NCBI GenBank assembly: GCA_021789735.1
Contig: JAJYJB010000065.1
Span: 1-14,499, forward strand
Source of the DNA: Nitrospirota bacterium
GTDB taxonomy: Bacteria > Nitrospirota > Thermodesulfovibrionia > Thermodesulfovibrionales > JdFR-88
DNA length: 14,499 nucleotides
Reading direction: 5' to 3'
Positions within the stretch are counted from its first letter, which is position 1. Each line of letters begins with the position of its first letter. Under the pieces are notes generated by a model, which saw only the letters and a program-made list of their open reading frames with translations, ran no database searches and was not told where the DNA came from. The translations under genes were made by a program, and so were the position numbers. Below are positions 1 through 6,719 of the stretch, piece after piece.

Positions 1-881
1 GAAGCGGCGCGGTGTCCGGAGAGCATGTGGAAAAGGCCCTCGATGAAAAGATTTACCGCCACAGCCGGATAAGCGACCGGCTGAGGGACCTCATGCTGGA
101 AGACACCCTCATTGTGGAGACGTCCGGGGCCACCGTCGGGCAGATAAACGGCCTTGCCGTCATGGACATGGGGGACTACAGCTTCGGCAAGCCCTCAAGG
201 ATCACCGCCCGCACCTATGCGGGAAAGGCCGGGGTCGTAAACATAGAGCGGGAGACCAAGATGAGCGGAAGGATACATGAGAAGGCGGTGCTCATCATAA
301 CAAACTATCTCTGGAGCAAATACGCTGCAAAAAAACCGATAAGCCTCTCCGCCTCGCTCACCTTCGAGCAGCTCTATGAGATGATCGAAGGCGACAGCGC
401 CTCCTGCGCCGAGCTTTACACTATATTGAGCAGCATAGCGGGGGTCCCCATAAAACAGTCCTTCGCGGTCACCGGCTCCATGGACCAGAACGGGGAGGTC
501 CAGCCCATCGGCGGCGTGAACGAAAAGATAGAGGGCTTTTTCGAGATTTGCAAGATGAGGGGGCTCGACGGCTCGCACGGCGTCATCATACCGAAAAGGA
601 ACGTCAAGAACCTCATGCTTAAAAAAGAGGTGGTGGAGGCGGTCAGGAACGGCAAGTTCAGCATATACCCCATAGGCAGGGTGGAGGAAGGAATCGAGCT
701 GCTCATGGGCATGCAGCCCGGGGAGCCGGACGAAACGGGCAAATACCCGGAGGGCACCCTTAACTTCCTTGTAAGCAAGCGTCTTGAAGAGATCGGCGAG
801 GCGATAAAGAGCAAGAAGGACGAGGGTCTTGCAGAGGCCGTAAGAGAGGCGCCGCAGAAAGAAGGAAACGGCGGAAAATAA
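1..881 (+). CDS. Lon-like ATP-dependent protease, C-terminal part (5' end outside window)
   Basis: The reading frame is open from the first complete codon at base 3, so the gene starts upstream; the GTG at base 12 is not a convincing start. The visible part is a complete S16 (Lon) peptidase domain. The catalytic serine lies in G-D-S-A-S (codon 396-398), and the catalytic lysine of the Ser-Lys dyad lies in I-G-G-V-N-E-K about 40 residues later. The lead-in S-G-E-H-V-E-K-A-L-D-E-K and the phrase D-Y-S-F-G-K-P-S-R-I-T-A-R are typical of the Lon-related/LonC-type proteins rather than classical LonA. After the protease domain comes a hydrophilic, charged tail of about 50 residues. The family degrades misfolded or regulatory proteins in the cytoplasm. 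Whether this copy has a working ATPase cannot be judged because that domain is outside the window. The next gene begins 3 bases after the stop, so the two are probably co-transcribed. Confidence 0.9.
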   Translation, partial: SGAVSGEHVEKALDEKIYRHSRISDRLRDLMLEDTLIVETSGATVGQINGLAVMDMGDYSFGKPSRITARTYAGKAGVVNIERETKMSGRIHEKAVLIITNYLWSKYAAKKPISLSASLTFEQLYEMIEGDSASCAELYTILSSIAGVPIKQSFAVTGSMDQNGEVQPIGGVNEKIEGFFEICKMRGLDGSHGVIIPKRNVKNLMLKKEVVEAVRNGKFSIYPIGRVEEGIELLMGMQPGEPDETGKYPEGTLNFLVSKRLEEIGEAIKSKKDEGLAEAVREAPQKEGNGGK

Positions 882-884
882 AAA

Positions 885-1769
885 ATGGCTAAGACTATCC
901 TCCGGGCCGGGGAGTTTCTGGTCTTTTTTGTACTTACCCTGGCGCTGGCTGTGCTGCCCCTGGGTTTGGCCAAGCGGGTGGGCGCATTTGCCGGAAGGCT
1001 CCTTTACCGGCTTTGGGGCAGCAGGCGCAGGATCGCCATACAGAACATGAATGAGGCCATATCAAGGGGCGCCATCACAGCCGCGGAGCCTCCGGAACGG
1101 ATGGCGCTCAGGTGCTTTGAAAACCTGGGGATATCCTTTGTTGAGCTTGTAAAGATATATTACGGGCGTGGCGGTCCCATACTGAAAGGGGTGGCCTACA
1201 AGGGACTGGAAAACTTCAGGGAGGCCGCGGGCAGTGGACGCGGAGTGATCTTCGTCACCGCGCACACCGGCAACTGGGAGCTTCTGGCGCTCAAATCAGG
1301 CATGGAGATAGGCCCGCTGCAGGTCGTAGCCAGGCCCCTGGACAACCCTTTTTTAAACCGCTTCCTGGAGCGGGCCAGGGCAAGGTACGGCAACAGGATA
1401 ATCTATAAAAAAGGCGCGCTCAGGGTGCTGCTTTCGGCCCTAAAGGCAGGCGGCCTCGTGGGTATCCTCATGGATCAGGCGGTCCTGAAGGAAGAGGGCC
1501 ATATCGTGGAGTTCCTGGGAAGAGGGGCATGGACCACAAGGATGCCGGTGCTGCTGGCAAAAAGGACTGGAGCGGCCGTTTTCCCCGCTTTCATAAGGAG
1601 GACCGCTTCAGGGCATGAGATAACCGTTTACCCCGAAGCCGACCTGAGCGGCACGGAGGAAGAGGCGTTAAGGCGGCTTAACCAGGCCATAGAACAGCAC
1701 GTAAAGGAAAACCCTTCCGAGTGGCTGTGGATACATAAAAGGTGGAAGCGCGTCGTCCACCCCGCCTGA
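885..1769 (+). CDS. Lysophospholipid/lipid A acyltransferase, LpxL/HtrB family
   Basis: This 294-residue protein has the usual length of late lipid A acyltransferases. One N-terminal hydrophobic segment (about residues 8-30) would anchor it to the inner membrane. The catalytic HX4E motif is H-T-G-N-W-E at residues 127-132. The later G-x-L-M-D-Q-A segment (about residues 193-199) and the C-terminal W-L-W-I-H-K-R-W-K signature are also family hallmarks. Members transfer an acyl chain from acyl-ACP to a lipid A precursor on the cytoplasmic face of the inner membrane, which implies a diderm envelope. The ATG at 885 is preceded by GCGGA nine bases upstream. The gene follows the Lon-like protease by 3 bases. 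The exact acceptor (lipid A or another lysophospholipid) cannot be fixed from sequence, so no symbol is given. Confidence 0.88.
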   Translation: MAKTILRAGEFLVFFVLTLALAVLPLGLAKRVGAFAGRLLYRLWGSRRRIAIQNMNEAISRGAITAAEPPERMALRCFENLGISFVELVKIYYGRGGPILKGVAYKGLENFREAAGSGRGVIFVTAHTGNWELLALKSGMEIGPLQVVARPLDNPFLNRFLERARARYGNRIIYKKGALRVLLSALKAGGLVGILMDQAVLKEEGHIVEFLGRGAWTTRMPVLLAKRTGAAVFPAFIRRTASGHEITVYPEADLSGTEEEALRRLNQAIEQHVKENPSEWLWIHKRWKRVVHPA

Positions 1770-1823
1770 AAGCCGTGCCGCCGTTTGTGCCCACCTTTGC
1801 AGGACATGAAAATCCCGCTTATC

Positions 1824-1832
1824 TGCTATACT
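1824..1832 (+). promoter_or_regulatory. Predicted extended -10 promoter for the flavoprotein gene
   Basis: TGC followed by TATACT fits the extended -10 form (TGnTATAAT) with one mismatch in the hexamer. No convincing -35 hexamer is found at 16-18 bases, which is tolerated for extended -10 promoters. Transcription would start near 1839, giving a leader of about 30 bases before the ATG at 1871. The 101-base gap between the acyltransferase stop and this gene holds no other recognisable element. Confidence 0.45.
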
Positions 1833-1870
1833 GATATTTAAAAAAAGGCTTTTAATCTGTGAGGGACGAC

Positions 1871-2546
1871 ATGAAGATCATATCGCTGCTTGCCAGCCCG
1901 CACGGGCTGAATGACAATACGGCGGGGCTCCTGCAATTTGTTCTGGATGGGGCCCGTGCCGAGGGGGCCCAGACCGAAACAGTCGTCCTTAAGGGCGGCA
2001 CGCTTCTTCCCTGCCTTGGATGCGACAACTGCCACAAAAAAGGCCGCTGCGCCAGAGTTGACGATTTCGAGCCGGTAAAGGAAAAGATAATGGCATCTGA
2101 CGGCCTCGTGCTGGCGAGCCCCAATTACATATTTAACGTAAGCGCCCAGCTCAAGGCCTTCATGGACCGCTGCTGCGGGGTGGTCCATTGCATGTCCTTC
2201 TGGGGCAAGTACGGGGCCTCGGTGGTCACCTCCGGCGGAGGAGGGGATGAGGCGGTGACACAGTACATCGAGCGGTTCCCTGGTGTCGACGGGCGCACTG
2301 CCCGTCGGGAGCGTGTCGGCAGCCATGTCCCAGATGCCGCCAGGCGGCCATTTTACGGAGGAAGTGAAAAAAAGCGCCCACGAGCTTGGAAAAAAGCTGG
2401 TAGGGGCCTGGAGGACGGGAGCGTCGCTGCCCGAGGCTGAAAGGGGCCGTAGCGAATTTCGCGAGCGCATGCTTGCGCTGGTCAGGTACCGCGCGGAGGA
2501 ATGGCCCTACGAGTTCCGGTACTGGAAGGAAAAAACCGGGGCATAA
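1871..2546 (+). pseudogene. NAD(P)H-dependent FMN reductase / iron-sulfur flavoprotein family, frameshifted
   Basis: The first half reads M-K-I-I-S-L-L-A-S-P-H-G, a flavodoxin-fold FMN-binding start, then four cysteines (C48, C51, C54, C60; CX2CX2CX5C) matching the compact motif of iron-sulfur flavoproteins. A-S-P-N-Y-I-F-N-V-S is the second flavin-contacting loop. After residue 136 (Phe, codon 2276-2278) the frame is lost. Skipping one base at 2279 continues smoothly as L-V-S-T-G-A-L-P-V-G-S-V and runs to the TAA at 2544. The restored protein would be about 224 residues, normal for the family. The unshifted frame runs on in arginine-rich noise to 2440. ATG 1871 is chosen because GAGGGA lies just upstream; the GTG at 1859 has no such site. 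The cause could be a real indel, a sequencing error or, less likely, +1 frameshifting. Its role would be flavin- or quinone-linked electron transfer in the cytoplasm. Confidence 0.8.
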
Positions 2547-2562
2547 AAAGGAAAAATAAAAA

Positions 2563-2590
2563 CGCCTGTCTCAGGCGGGGGATTTTTTTT
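2563..2590 (+). terminator. Hairpin plus T8 tract, possible terminator or translation-control hairpin
   Basis: CGCCTG (2563-2568) pairs perfectly with CAGGCG (2572-2577) around a TCT loop. GGGGA follows, then eight consecutive T residues (2583-2590). An A5 run (2558-2562) before the stem could pair with part of the T run. It lies 16 bases after the flavoprotein stop, so it could terminate that transcript. The same bases GGGGGA (2577-2582) are the only plausible Shine-Dalgarno for the ATG at 2591, so the hairpin abuts the ribosome binding site. The five-base gap between stem and T run is longer than in a textbook terminator. Confidence 0.4.
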
Positions 2591-3712
2591 ATGAAAAAAC
2601 TCTTTGAGAAAACGGTGATCAACGGCATGGGGCTTGAAAACAGGTTTGTCCGCTCAGCGACATGGGAGGGCATGTGTGACAGCGAAGGGAGGCCCACCGG
2701 CAAACTTCTTTCCTGCTATCGCGACCTTGCCAGGGGAAGGGTGGGCCTTATCGTCACAGGATATGCCTTTGTCAGACCGGACGGCAGGCAGATGCCAGGT
2801 ACTTTGGGCATGCACAGTGACGGCCTTGCCCCCGGCCTTCGTTCCCTTACCCGCGCCGTCCACGACGAGGGCGGCAAAATTTGCGTTCAGCTCGTGCATG
2901 CCGGAGGACAGGCCACGGAAAAAATTACCGGCAGGCGCCCTATGGCCCCTTCCGCCATAAAGGTGGAGCAGTTCCGGGAAGAGACCGCGGCCATGACAAA
3001 AAAGGACATAGTTGAGATAGTGGCCGCGTTTGGCGACAGCGCCAGGCGGGCAAGGGAATTCGGTTTCGGTGCCGTCCAGCTGCATGCGGCCCACGGTTAT
3101 CTCATAAACCAGTTCCTTTCCCCGCTGACCAACCGCAGGACGGATGAATACGGGGGGACGGCGGAGAACCGTTGCCGCTTCCTTATGGAAGTCTACAGGC
3201 GTGTCCGGCTTGAGGCGGGGCCGGATTTTCCCGTCCTGGTCAAATTAAACGGGTCCGACAACCTTGAAGGCGGCCTGGACCTGGACGGCGCGCTATTGGC
3301 CGCCCGCCTGCTTGACAGTGAAAAGATAGACGCCATAGAGGTGAGCGGCGGCACCGCCGCCTCGGGCGAGAAAGCCCCCGTGAGAATGAAGATCGACAGC
3401 CCGGAGAAGGAGGCGTACAATCTGGGCCTTGCGGATGAGATCAAAAAAGCGGTCCGCTGCCCTGTCATGTCCGTGGGCGGCTACAGATCGCTTGAGGTCA
3501 TAAAAAGTGCGCTTGCGGAACACGGGATGGATTACATCTCGATGTCCCGCCCCTTTATCAGGGAACCCATGCTGATCAGGCGCTGGCAGGCAGGCGATTT
3601 GTCTCCGGCCACATGCATCTCCTGCAACGGCTGCTTCAGGCCCGGGCTGAGGGAAGGCGGAATATATTGCGTGGTGGACAAGAAAGAAAAAGGAGCGCCA
3701 AAGGACCTGTGA
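2591..3712 (+). CDS. NADH:flavin oxidoreductase, Old Yellow Enzyme family
   Basis: This 373-residue FMN-dependent TIM-barrel protein carries V-Q-L-V-H-A-G-G at about residues 98-106, H-A-A-H-G-Y-L-I-N-Q-F-L-S-P at 165-178 and N-R-R-T-D-E-Y-G-G at 181-189. These are the signature segments of the 2,4-dienoyl-CoA reductase/xenobiotic reductase branch. The C-terminus has four cysteines (C342, C345, C348, C360; CX2CX2CX11C) where 2,4-dienoyl-CoA reductase binds its [4Fe-4S] cluster, but the FAD/NAD(P) domain that follows in that enzyme is missing. ATG 2591 is chosen over the upstream in-frame ATG at 2501 because the family N-terminus begins at L-F-E-K-T-V-I-N-G-M and the upstream ORF lies inside the preceding gene. 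The stop overlaps the mqnD start. The substrate is unknown; an ene-reductase activity on an enone or enoyl compound is the family expectation. Confidence 0.88.
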   Translation: MKKLFEKTVINGMGLENRFVRSATWEGMCDSEGRPTGKLLSCYRDLARGRVGLIVTGYAFVRPDGRQMPGTLGMHSDGLAPGLRSLTRAVHDEGGKICVQLVHAGGQATEKITGRRPMAPSAIKVEQFREETAAMTKKDIVEIVAAFGDSARRAREFGFGAVQLHAAHGYLINQFLSPLTNRRTDEYGGTAENRCRFLMEVYRRVRLEAGPDFPVLVKLNGSDNLEGGLDLDGALLAARLLDSEKIDAIEVSGGTAASGEKAPVRMKIDSPEKEAYNLGLADEIKKAVRCPVMSVGGYRSLEVIKSALAEHGMDYISMSRPFIREPMLIRRWQAGDLSPATCISCNGCFRPGLREGGIYCVVDKKEKGAPKDL

Positions 3713-4614
3713 AGGAGAAGAAAAAACAGAAGAAACTTTCCCTTGGATATTCTCCGTGCCCGAACGACACCGCAATTTTTTATGCGCTTGTGCACGGCAA
3801 GGTAAGGGTGGGCGGCCCACTTGAACTTTCGTTCGAGGAAGAGCTTGAGGACGTGGAGGCGCTGAACCGCAAGGGGCTGGACGGCCTTCTGGATGTCACC
3901 AAGATATCTTTTTACGCTTACTGCCATATGAGAGACCGGTACGCCCTTTTGCGCTCGGGCGCGGCCCTGGGGAAAGGATGCGGCCCGCTTCTGGTGGGCA
4001 GAGAGCCCGGCAACCCGGAAGCCCTTTTTCAGAAGGGCAGGCGCATTGCCATTCCGGGCGGCCTCACGACGGCAAACCTGCTTTTCATGCTTTACGGCGA
4101 TTCCATCGGATGGCGTCCAAACAGAGATAATATCGTCCCCATGCTTTTTTCGGACATCATGCCTGCCGTCAGGGAAGGCAGGGCCGATGCCGGTCTGGTC
4201 ATCCACGAAGGCCGCTTTACGTTTGAGAACTACGGGCTTCACCGTCTGCTGGACCTGGGGCAGTGGTGGGAAGGGGTGACCGGGCTTCCCATACCCCTGG
4301 GCGGCATCGCCGCGAAGCGGACGCTTGGCGAAGATACGATAAGGGCGGTGCAGTCCGCCATCCGCGACAGCATTCAGTACACGATCGAAAGGCCGCAGGA
4401 GGCCATGCGCTACATAAGACAGCATGCCCAGGAGATGGAAGACTCGGTAATAAACAGCCATATCGGCCTTTATGTGAACGAGCACACCGTCTGGCTTGGC
4501 GAAGACGCGGAGCGGGCGATAGAAGAGCTGTTTGCAAGGGCGGCGCGGGCCGGCCTCGCAGAAGGACAGGGATCAAAGGCGAAAAGCTCCGGAAACGGCC
4601 TTTTTATCGCTTGA
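3709..4614 (+). CDS. mqnD: 1,4-dihydroxy-6-naphthoate synthase (futalosine menaquinone pathway)
   Basis: The 301-residue product opens with L-S-L-G-Y-S-P-C-P-N-D-T (residues 10-21), the diagnostic N-terminal motif of MqnD, a periplasmic-binding-protein-like fold enzyme. G-L-L-D-V-T-K-I-S-F-Y-A-Y and G-L-V-I-H-E-G-R-F-T-F are further family segments. MqnD converts cyclic dehypoxanthinyl futalosine to 1,4-dihydroxy-6-naphthoate, a late soluble step of the alternative menaquinone route. The GTG at 3709 is chosen as start: it overlaps the previous TGA as GTGA and has AAGGA and AGGAG upstream, which suggests translational coupling. The more upstream frame is buried in the oxidoreductase gene. The other mqn genes are not in the window. 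The lysine-rich start and the 20-residue tail make it slightly longer than usual. Its 3' end overlaps the convergent neighbour by 11 bases. Confidence 0.93.
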   Translation: MKEKKKQKKLSLGYSPCPNDTAIFYALVHGKVRVGGPLELSFEEELEDVEALNRKGLDGLLDVTKISFYAYCHMRDRYALLRSGAALGKGCGPLLVGREPGNPEALFQKGRRIAIPGGLTTANLLFMLYGDSIGWRPNRDNIVPMLFSDIMPAVREGRADAGLVIHEGRFTFENYGLHRLLDLGQWWEGVTGLPIPLGGIAAKRTLGEDTIRAVQSAIRDSIQYTIERPQEAMRYIRQHAQEMEDSVINSHIGLYVNEHTVWLGEDAERAIEELFARAARAGLAEGQGSKAKSSGNGLFIA

Positions 4615-5233
4615 GCAGGGAAGAGGGCCTTGGAATGAACCGGGGCACTTTTTTCATGTATTCCCTGTAGTCCCGCCCGAAGCGTTTTATGAGCCTCCTT
4701 TCCTCTATGAAGGCGCCATAGAGGAAATAGAGGTCGGCCAGCACGGAGACGGTAAGCCAGTTTGCCGTTATAACGGGTATGAACGTGAATATCAATATCC
4801 CGGCGGTGTACAGGGGATGGCGGACAACCCCGTAAAGGCCGCCCGTGGACAGCCGCTGATTGATGCCTTCGGCATCCCCGGTGGGCGGTTCGCCTTTTAT
4901 ATATCTTAGGGCCTGCTTGACTCCTATGAACTCCATGGAATCTATCATGGAAAATGTGGCCAGGCTAAGGAGCAGGCCAAAAAACTGAAGGAGCCCCATG
5001 ATGGCCATCACCACCCCGGGGGGCGACCACAGCACCTTATCCGGCAGCAAGGATATAAGCCCGAAGGCGGCCAGGGAAGCCGCAGCCGATATGAGCACGT
5101 ATATGAGCCTGTAAAACGCCTTCACGAACCGCTGCCCGGCCATGCGGGCGGCCAGGCCCTTGGTGCGGTCCGCAGCAAGCAGGCTGTGCAGGAGCGCAAA
5201 CAGAACCATTATCAGGATGACGGTCAGGACCAT
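4604..5233 (-). CDS. Isoprenylcysteine carboxyl methyltransferase-like / NnrU-like integral membrane protein
   Basis: This 209-residue membrane protein has hydrophobic segments at roughly residues 1-20, 40-63, 76-96 and 145-172. The C-terminal part has R-H-P-L-Y (138-142), then E-E-R-R-L (177-181) and F-G-x-D-Y-x-E-Y (185-192). This arrangement is found in the ICMT/phospholipid methyltransferase family, where these residues contact S-adenosylmethionine. Bacterial members of this group are mostly uncharacterised and also resemble NnrU, so the substrate is unknown. The ATG at 5233 has no clear Shine-Dalgarno. A TATAAT on the minus strand (5275-5270) gives a plausible start of transcription about 30 bases upstream of the ATG. 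It is divergent from dinB and converges on mqnD with an 11-base overlap. Confidence 0.75.
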   Translation of the reverse strand: MVLTVILIMVLFALLHSLLAADRTKGLAARMAGQRFVKAFYRLIYVLISAAASLAAFGLISLLPDKVLWSPPGVVMAIMGLLQFFGLLLSLATFSMIDSMEFIGVKQALRYIKGEPPTGDAEGINQRLSTGGLYGVVRHPLYTAGILIFTFIPVITANWLTVSVLADLYFLYGAFIEERRLIKRFGRDYREYMKKVPRFIPRPSSLLKR

Positions 5234-5269
5234 TTCGGTGTCTATTCAAAAAACTGTGCGTTTCATTTG

Positions 5270-5277
5270 ATTATACT
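5270..5277. promoter_or_regulatory. Overlapping divergent -10 elements between the methyltransferase-like gene and dinB
   Basis: On the plus strand TATACT (5272-5277) lies seven bases before the dinB ATG. On the minus strand a perfect TATAAT (5275-5270) faces the methyltransferase-like gene. The two hexamers share four base pairs, so polymerase could occupy only one at a time. Neither has a good -35 at 16-18 bases. The positions are seen directly; promoter function is inferred. Confidence 0.4.
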
Positions 5278-5283
5278 GAAAAT

Positions 5284-6366
5284 ATGGACGCTAAGGCATG
5301 CACGATACTGCACGTGGACATGGACGCCTTCTTTGCCTCGGTGGAGACGCTGAGGCGGCCGGAGCTCAAAGGCAAGCCGGTCGTCATCGGAGGGGCCGGA
5401 GACCCCACGAAACGCGGCGTAGTATCCACCGCCTCCTACGAGGCCAGGAAGTTTGGCGTCCATTCGGCCATGCCCTTGAGGACTGCGCTAAAACTCTGCC
5501 CGGGCTGCATCTTCCTGCCAGTGGATTACAACGAGTACTCAAGGGTTTCCATGAAAATAAAAAAAATACTCTTTGAGGTCAGCCCGCTCATGGAGGATGT
5601 GGGGATAGACGAGGCGTACCTGGACATATCTTCGAGGCCGGGAGCGCCTGAGGAGACCGCCAGGCTGATAAAGGAACGTGTGTTCCGTGAGACCGGGCTT
5701 ACCTGCTCGGTAGGCATCGCGCCGAACAAGCTCCTGGCAAAGATGGCATCCGACCTGCAAAAGCCGGACGGGCTTACAGTCATACGGATGGAAGACGTGG
5801 AGAGGCTGATATGGCCCTTGGGGGCGAGGAAGCTTCCCGGGATAGGGCCAAAAACGGAGGCGTATCTGAAGGAGCTGGGCATAAACACCATCGGGGACAT
5901 TGCGGCAAAAAGCCTGGAATGGCTGCAGGACCAGCTTGGCAGGTCCTACGGCCTGTATCTCTATGACGCTTCCAGGGGCATCCACGAAAGCCCCATCATC
6001 ACCGAATGGGAGCCAAAATCCATTAGCAGGGAGGAGACCTTCGAGCTTGACGTAAGCAACTGGCAGACCGTGGCAAAGTCACTTGCTTTTCTCATGAGGG
6101 ACGTGGCCGGCTCCATGCGCGAGGGAGGGTATGAGGCAAGGACCGTGACCGTCAAGATACGGTTCGAGGATTTCAGTACCCTGACAAGGGCAAAGACGCT
6201 TCAGGAGCGGACCGGCGACCTGGACGTCCTGAGACGGGCCGCCTTTGAGTGCCTGGGCCGCATAGAGCTTAAGAAGAAAGTGAGGCTCGTGGGCGTAAGG
6301 GTGACCGGCCTGAGGAGAAAAAAGCCTTGCTCTTTTCCCTTGACTAAAGGCCAGCCGTCAAATTAA
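5284..6366 (+). CDS. dinB: DNA polymerase IV (Y-family translesion polymerase)
   Basis: The 360-residue protein starts H-V-D-M-D-A-F-F-A-S-V-E (residues 10-21), with metal-binding aspartate D12. The catalytic pair D109-E110 lies in G-I-D-E-A-Y-L-D. S-Y-E-A-R-K-F-G-V and G-I-A-P-N-K-L-L-A-K-M-A are further Y-family motifs. A helix-hairpin-helix is seen at K-L-P-G-I-G-P-K-T, followed by the little-finger domain. Pol IV copies past DNA lesions with low fidelity. The C-terminus lacks an obvious QLxLF-type sliding-clamp peptide. The ATG at 5284 has no Shine-Dalgarno, and the only nearby -10 (TATACT, 5272-5277) would place the transcript start at or very near the ATG, suggesting a leaderless message. 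No LexA-type operator was recognised. Confidence 0.95.
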   Translation: MDAKACTILHVDMDAFFASVETLRRPELKGKPVVIGGAGDPTKRGVVSTASYEARKFGVHSAMPLRTALKLCPGCIFLPVDYNEYSRVSMKIKKILFEVSPLMEDVGIDEAYLDISSRPGAPEETARLIKERVFRETGLTCSVGIAPNKLLAKMASDLQKPDGLTVIRMEDVERLIWPLGARKLPGIGPKTEAYLKELGINTIGDIAAKSLEWLQDQLGRSYGLYLYDASRGIHESPIITEWEPKSISREETFELDVSNWQTVAKSLAFLMRDVAGSMREGGYEARTVTVKIRFEDFSTLTRAKTLQERTGDLDVLRRAAFECLGRIELKKKVRLVGVRVTGLRRKKPCSFPLTKGQPSN

Positions 6367-6404
6367 ACTCTTAAAATATTTTTTTCCTTCAAGGAGGTGA
6401 GTAT

Positions 6405-6506
6405 ATGGACAGCGGCCCAAGTAGCCATACGAGAACCGGGGGCATTTTTTTATCCGGGTATCTTTTCACGGTCTGTTCATATGCCGCCTCTTGCGCCGCA
6501 TACTGA
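6405..6506 (+). CDS. Possible 33-residue small ORF with perfect Shine-Dalgarno
   Basis: AAGGAGGTGA (6391-6400) is a near-perfect Shine-Dalgarno and stands seven bases before an ATG at 6405. The ORF encodes 33 residues, of which about 13-32 are moderately hydrophobic (G-G-I-F-L-S-G-Y-L-F-T-V-C-S-Y-A-A), and ends at TGA 6504. An alternative reading from GTG 6397 would give 64 residues ending at 6591, but that start sits inside the Shine-Dalgarno itself. No family is recognised for either. The ORF overlaps a predicted RNA structure, so the site could also be the remnant of a lost gene or a structured leader. It lies 38 bases after dinB and could be read through from it. Confidence 0.3.
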   Translation: MDSGPSSHTRTGGIFLSGYLFTVCSYAASCAAY

Positions 6507-6601
6507 CAGCCCCTTCAGAAAGATAACCGGCACAAAACAGGGACCACCCGGACTTTTTATTTTTACAAGCGGCCCGGAAGGCCGGCTTTAAAAAAATAAA
6601 A
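6436..6601 (+). other. Predicted nested multi-helix element in the gap after dinB
   Basis: Several complementary segments are nested. CCGGG (6436-6440) can pair with CCCGG (6547-6551). CCGGGTATC (6454-6462) pairs with GATAACCGG (6522-6530) with one mismatch. Inside these, 6470-6484 pairs with 6498-6511 as a 13-bp stem with three single-base bulges. Immediately downstream is a hairpin: TTTTATTTTT (6555-6564) is exactly complementary to 6592-6601 and surrounds a five-pair GC stem (6570-6574 with 6580-6584). The T-rich arm precedes and the A-rich arm follows, the reverse of an intrinsic terminator. No known riboswitch or ncRNA consensus was recognised. Pairings were found by eye and no folding energy was computed. 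Confidence 0.35.
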
Positions 6602-6622
6602 TTCCCGTACTGCAATATTTTT

Positions 6623-6651
6623 TTGATTTGATTTTTTGGTTTTTTTATACT
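6623..6651 (+). promoter_or_regulatory. Predicted sigma70-type promoter for the MgtE-like/NRAMP operon
   Basis: TTGATT (6623-6628) and TATACT (6646-6651) are separated by exactly 17 bases, four and five matches to the TTGACA/TATAAT consensus. Transcription would begin near 6658, leaving a leader of about 170 bases before the ATG at 6831. The surroundings are strongly T-rich on this strand. This is the best-looking promoter in the window. Confidence 0.55.
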
Positions 6652-6719
6652 CTCTTTAAAAAGGGACTGTACGTTTTTTTTGGGGGGAAGGTGTTTTTAA
6701 AAGGGAAATCAGTTTTTGG

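Noticed and set aside
2501..2590. Upstream ATG start for the Old Yellow Enzyme gene
   Set aside because: The extra 30 residues are lysine/arginine-rich, overlap the preceding gene's end and a hairpin, and are not part of the family N-terminus.
3532..4485. Minus-strand ORF (317 codons) across the oxidoreductase and mqnD
   Set aside because: It lies antisense to two well-supported genes, has no recognisable domain, and is explained by GC-rich codon structure.
6570..6588. SRP RNA-like CCGGAAGG loop
   Set aside because: Only the short loop resembles it. The asymmetric bulge, the GGAAGCAG context and the rest of the SRP RNA are absent.
6570..6601. Intrinsic terminator after dinB
   Set aside because: A GC stem is present, but the flanks are T-rich before and A-rich after on both strands, the opposite of what an intrinsic terminator needs.
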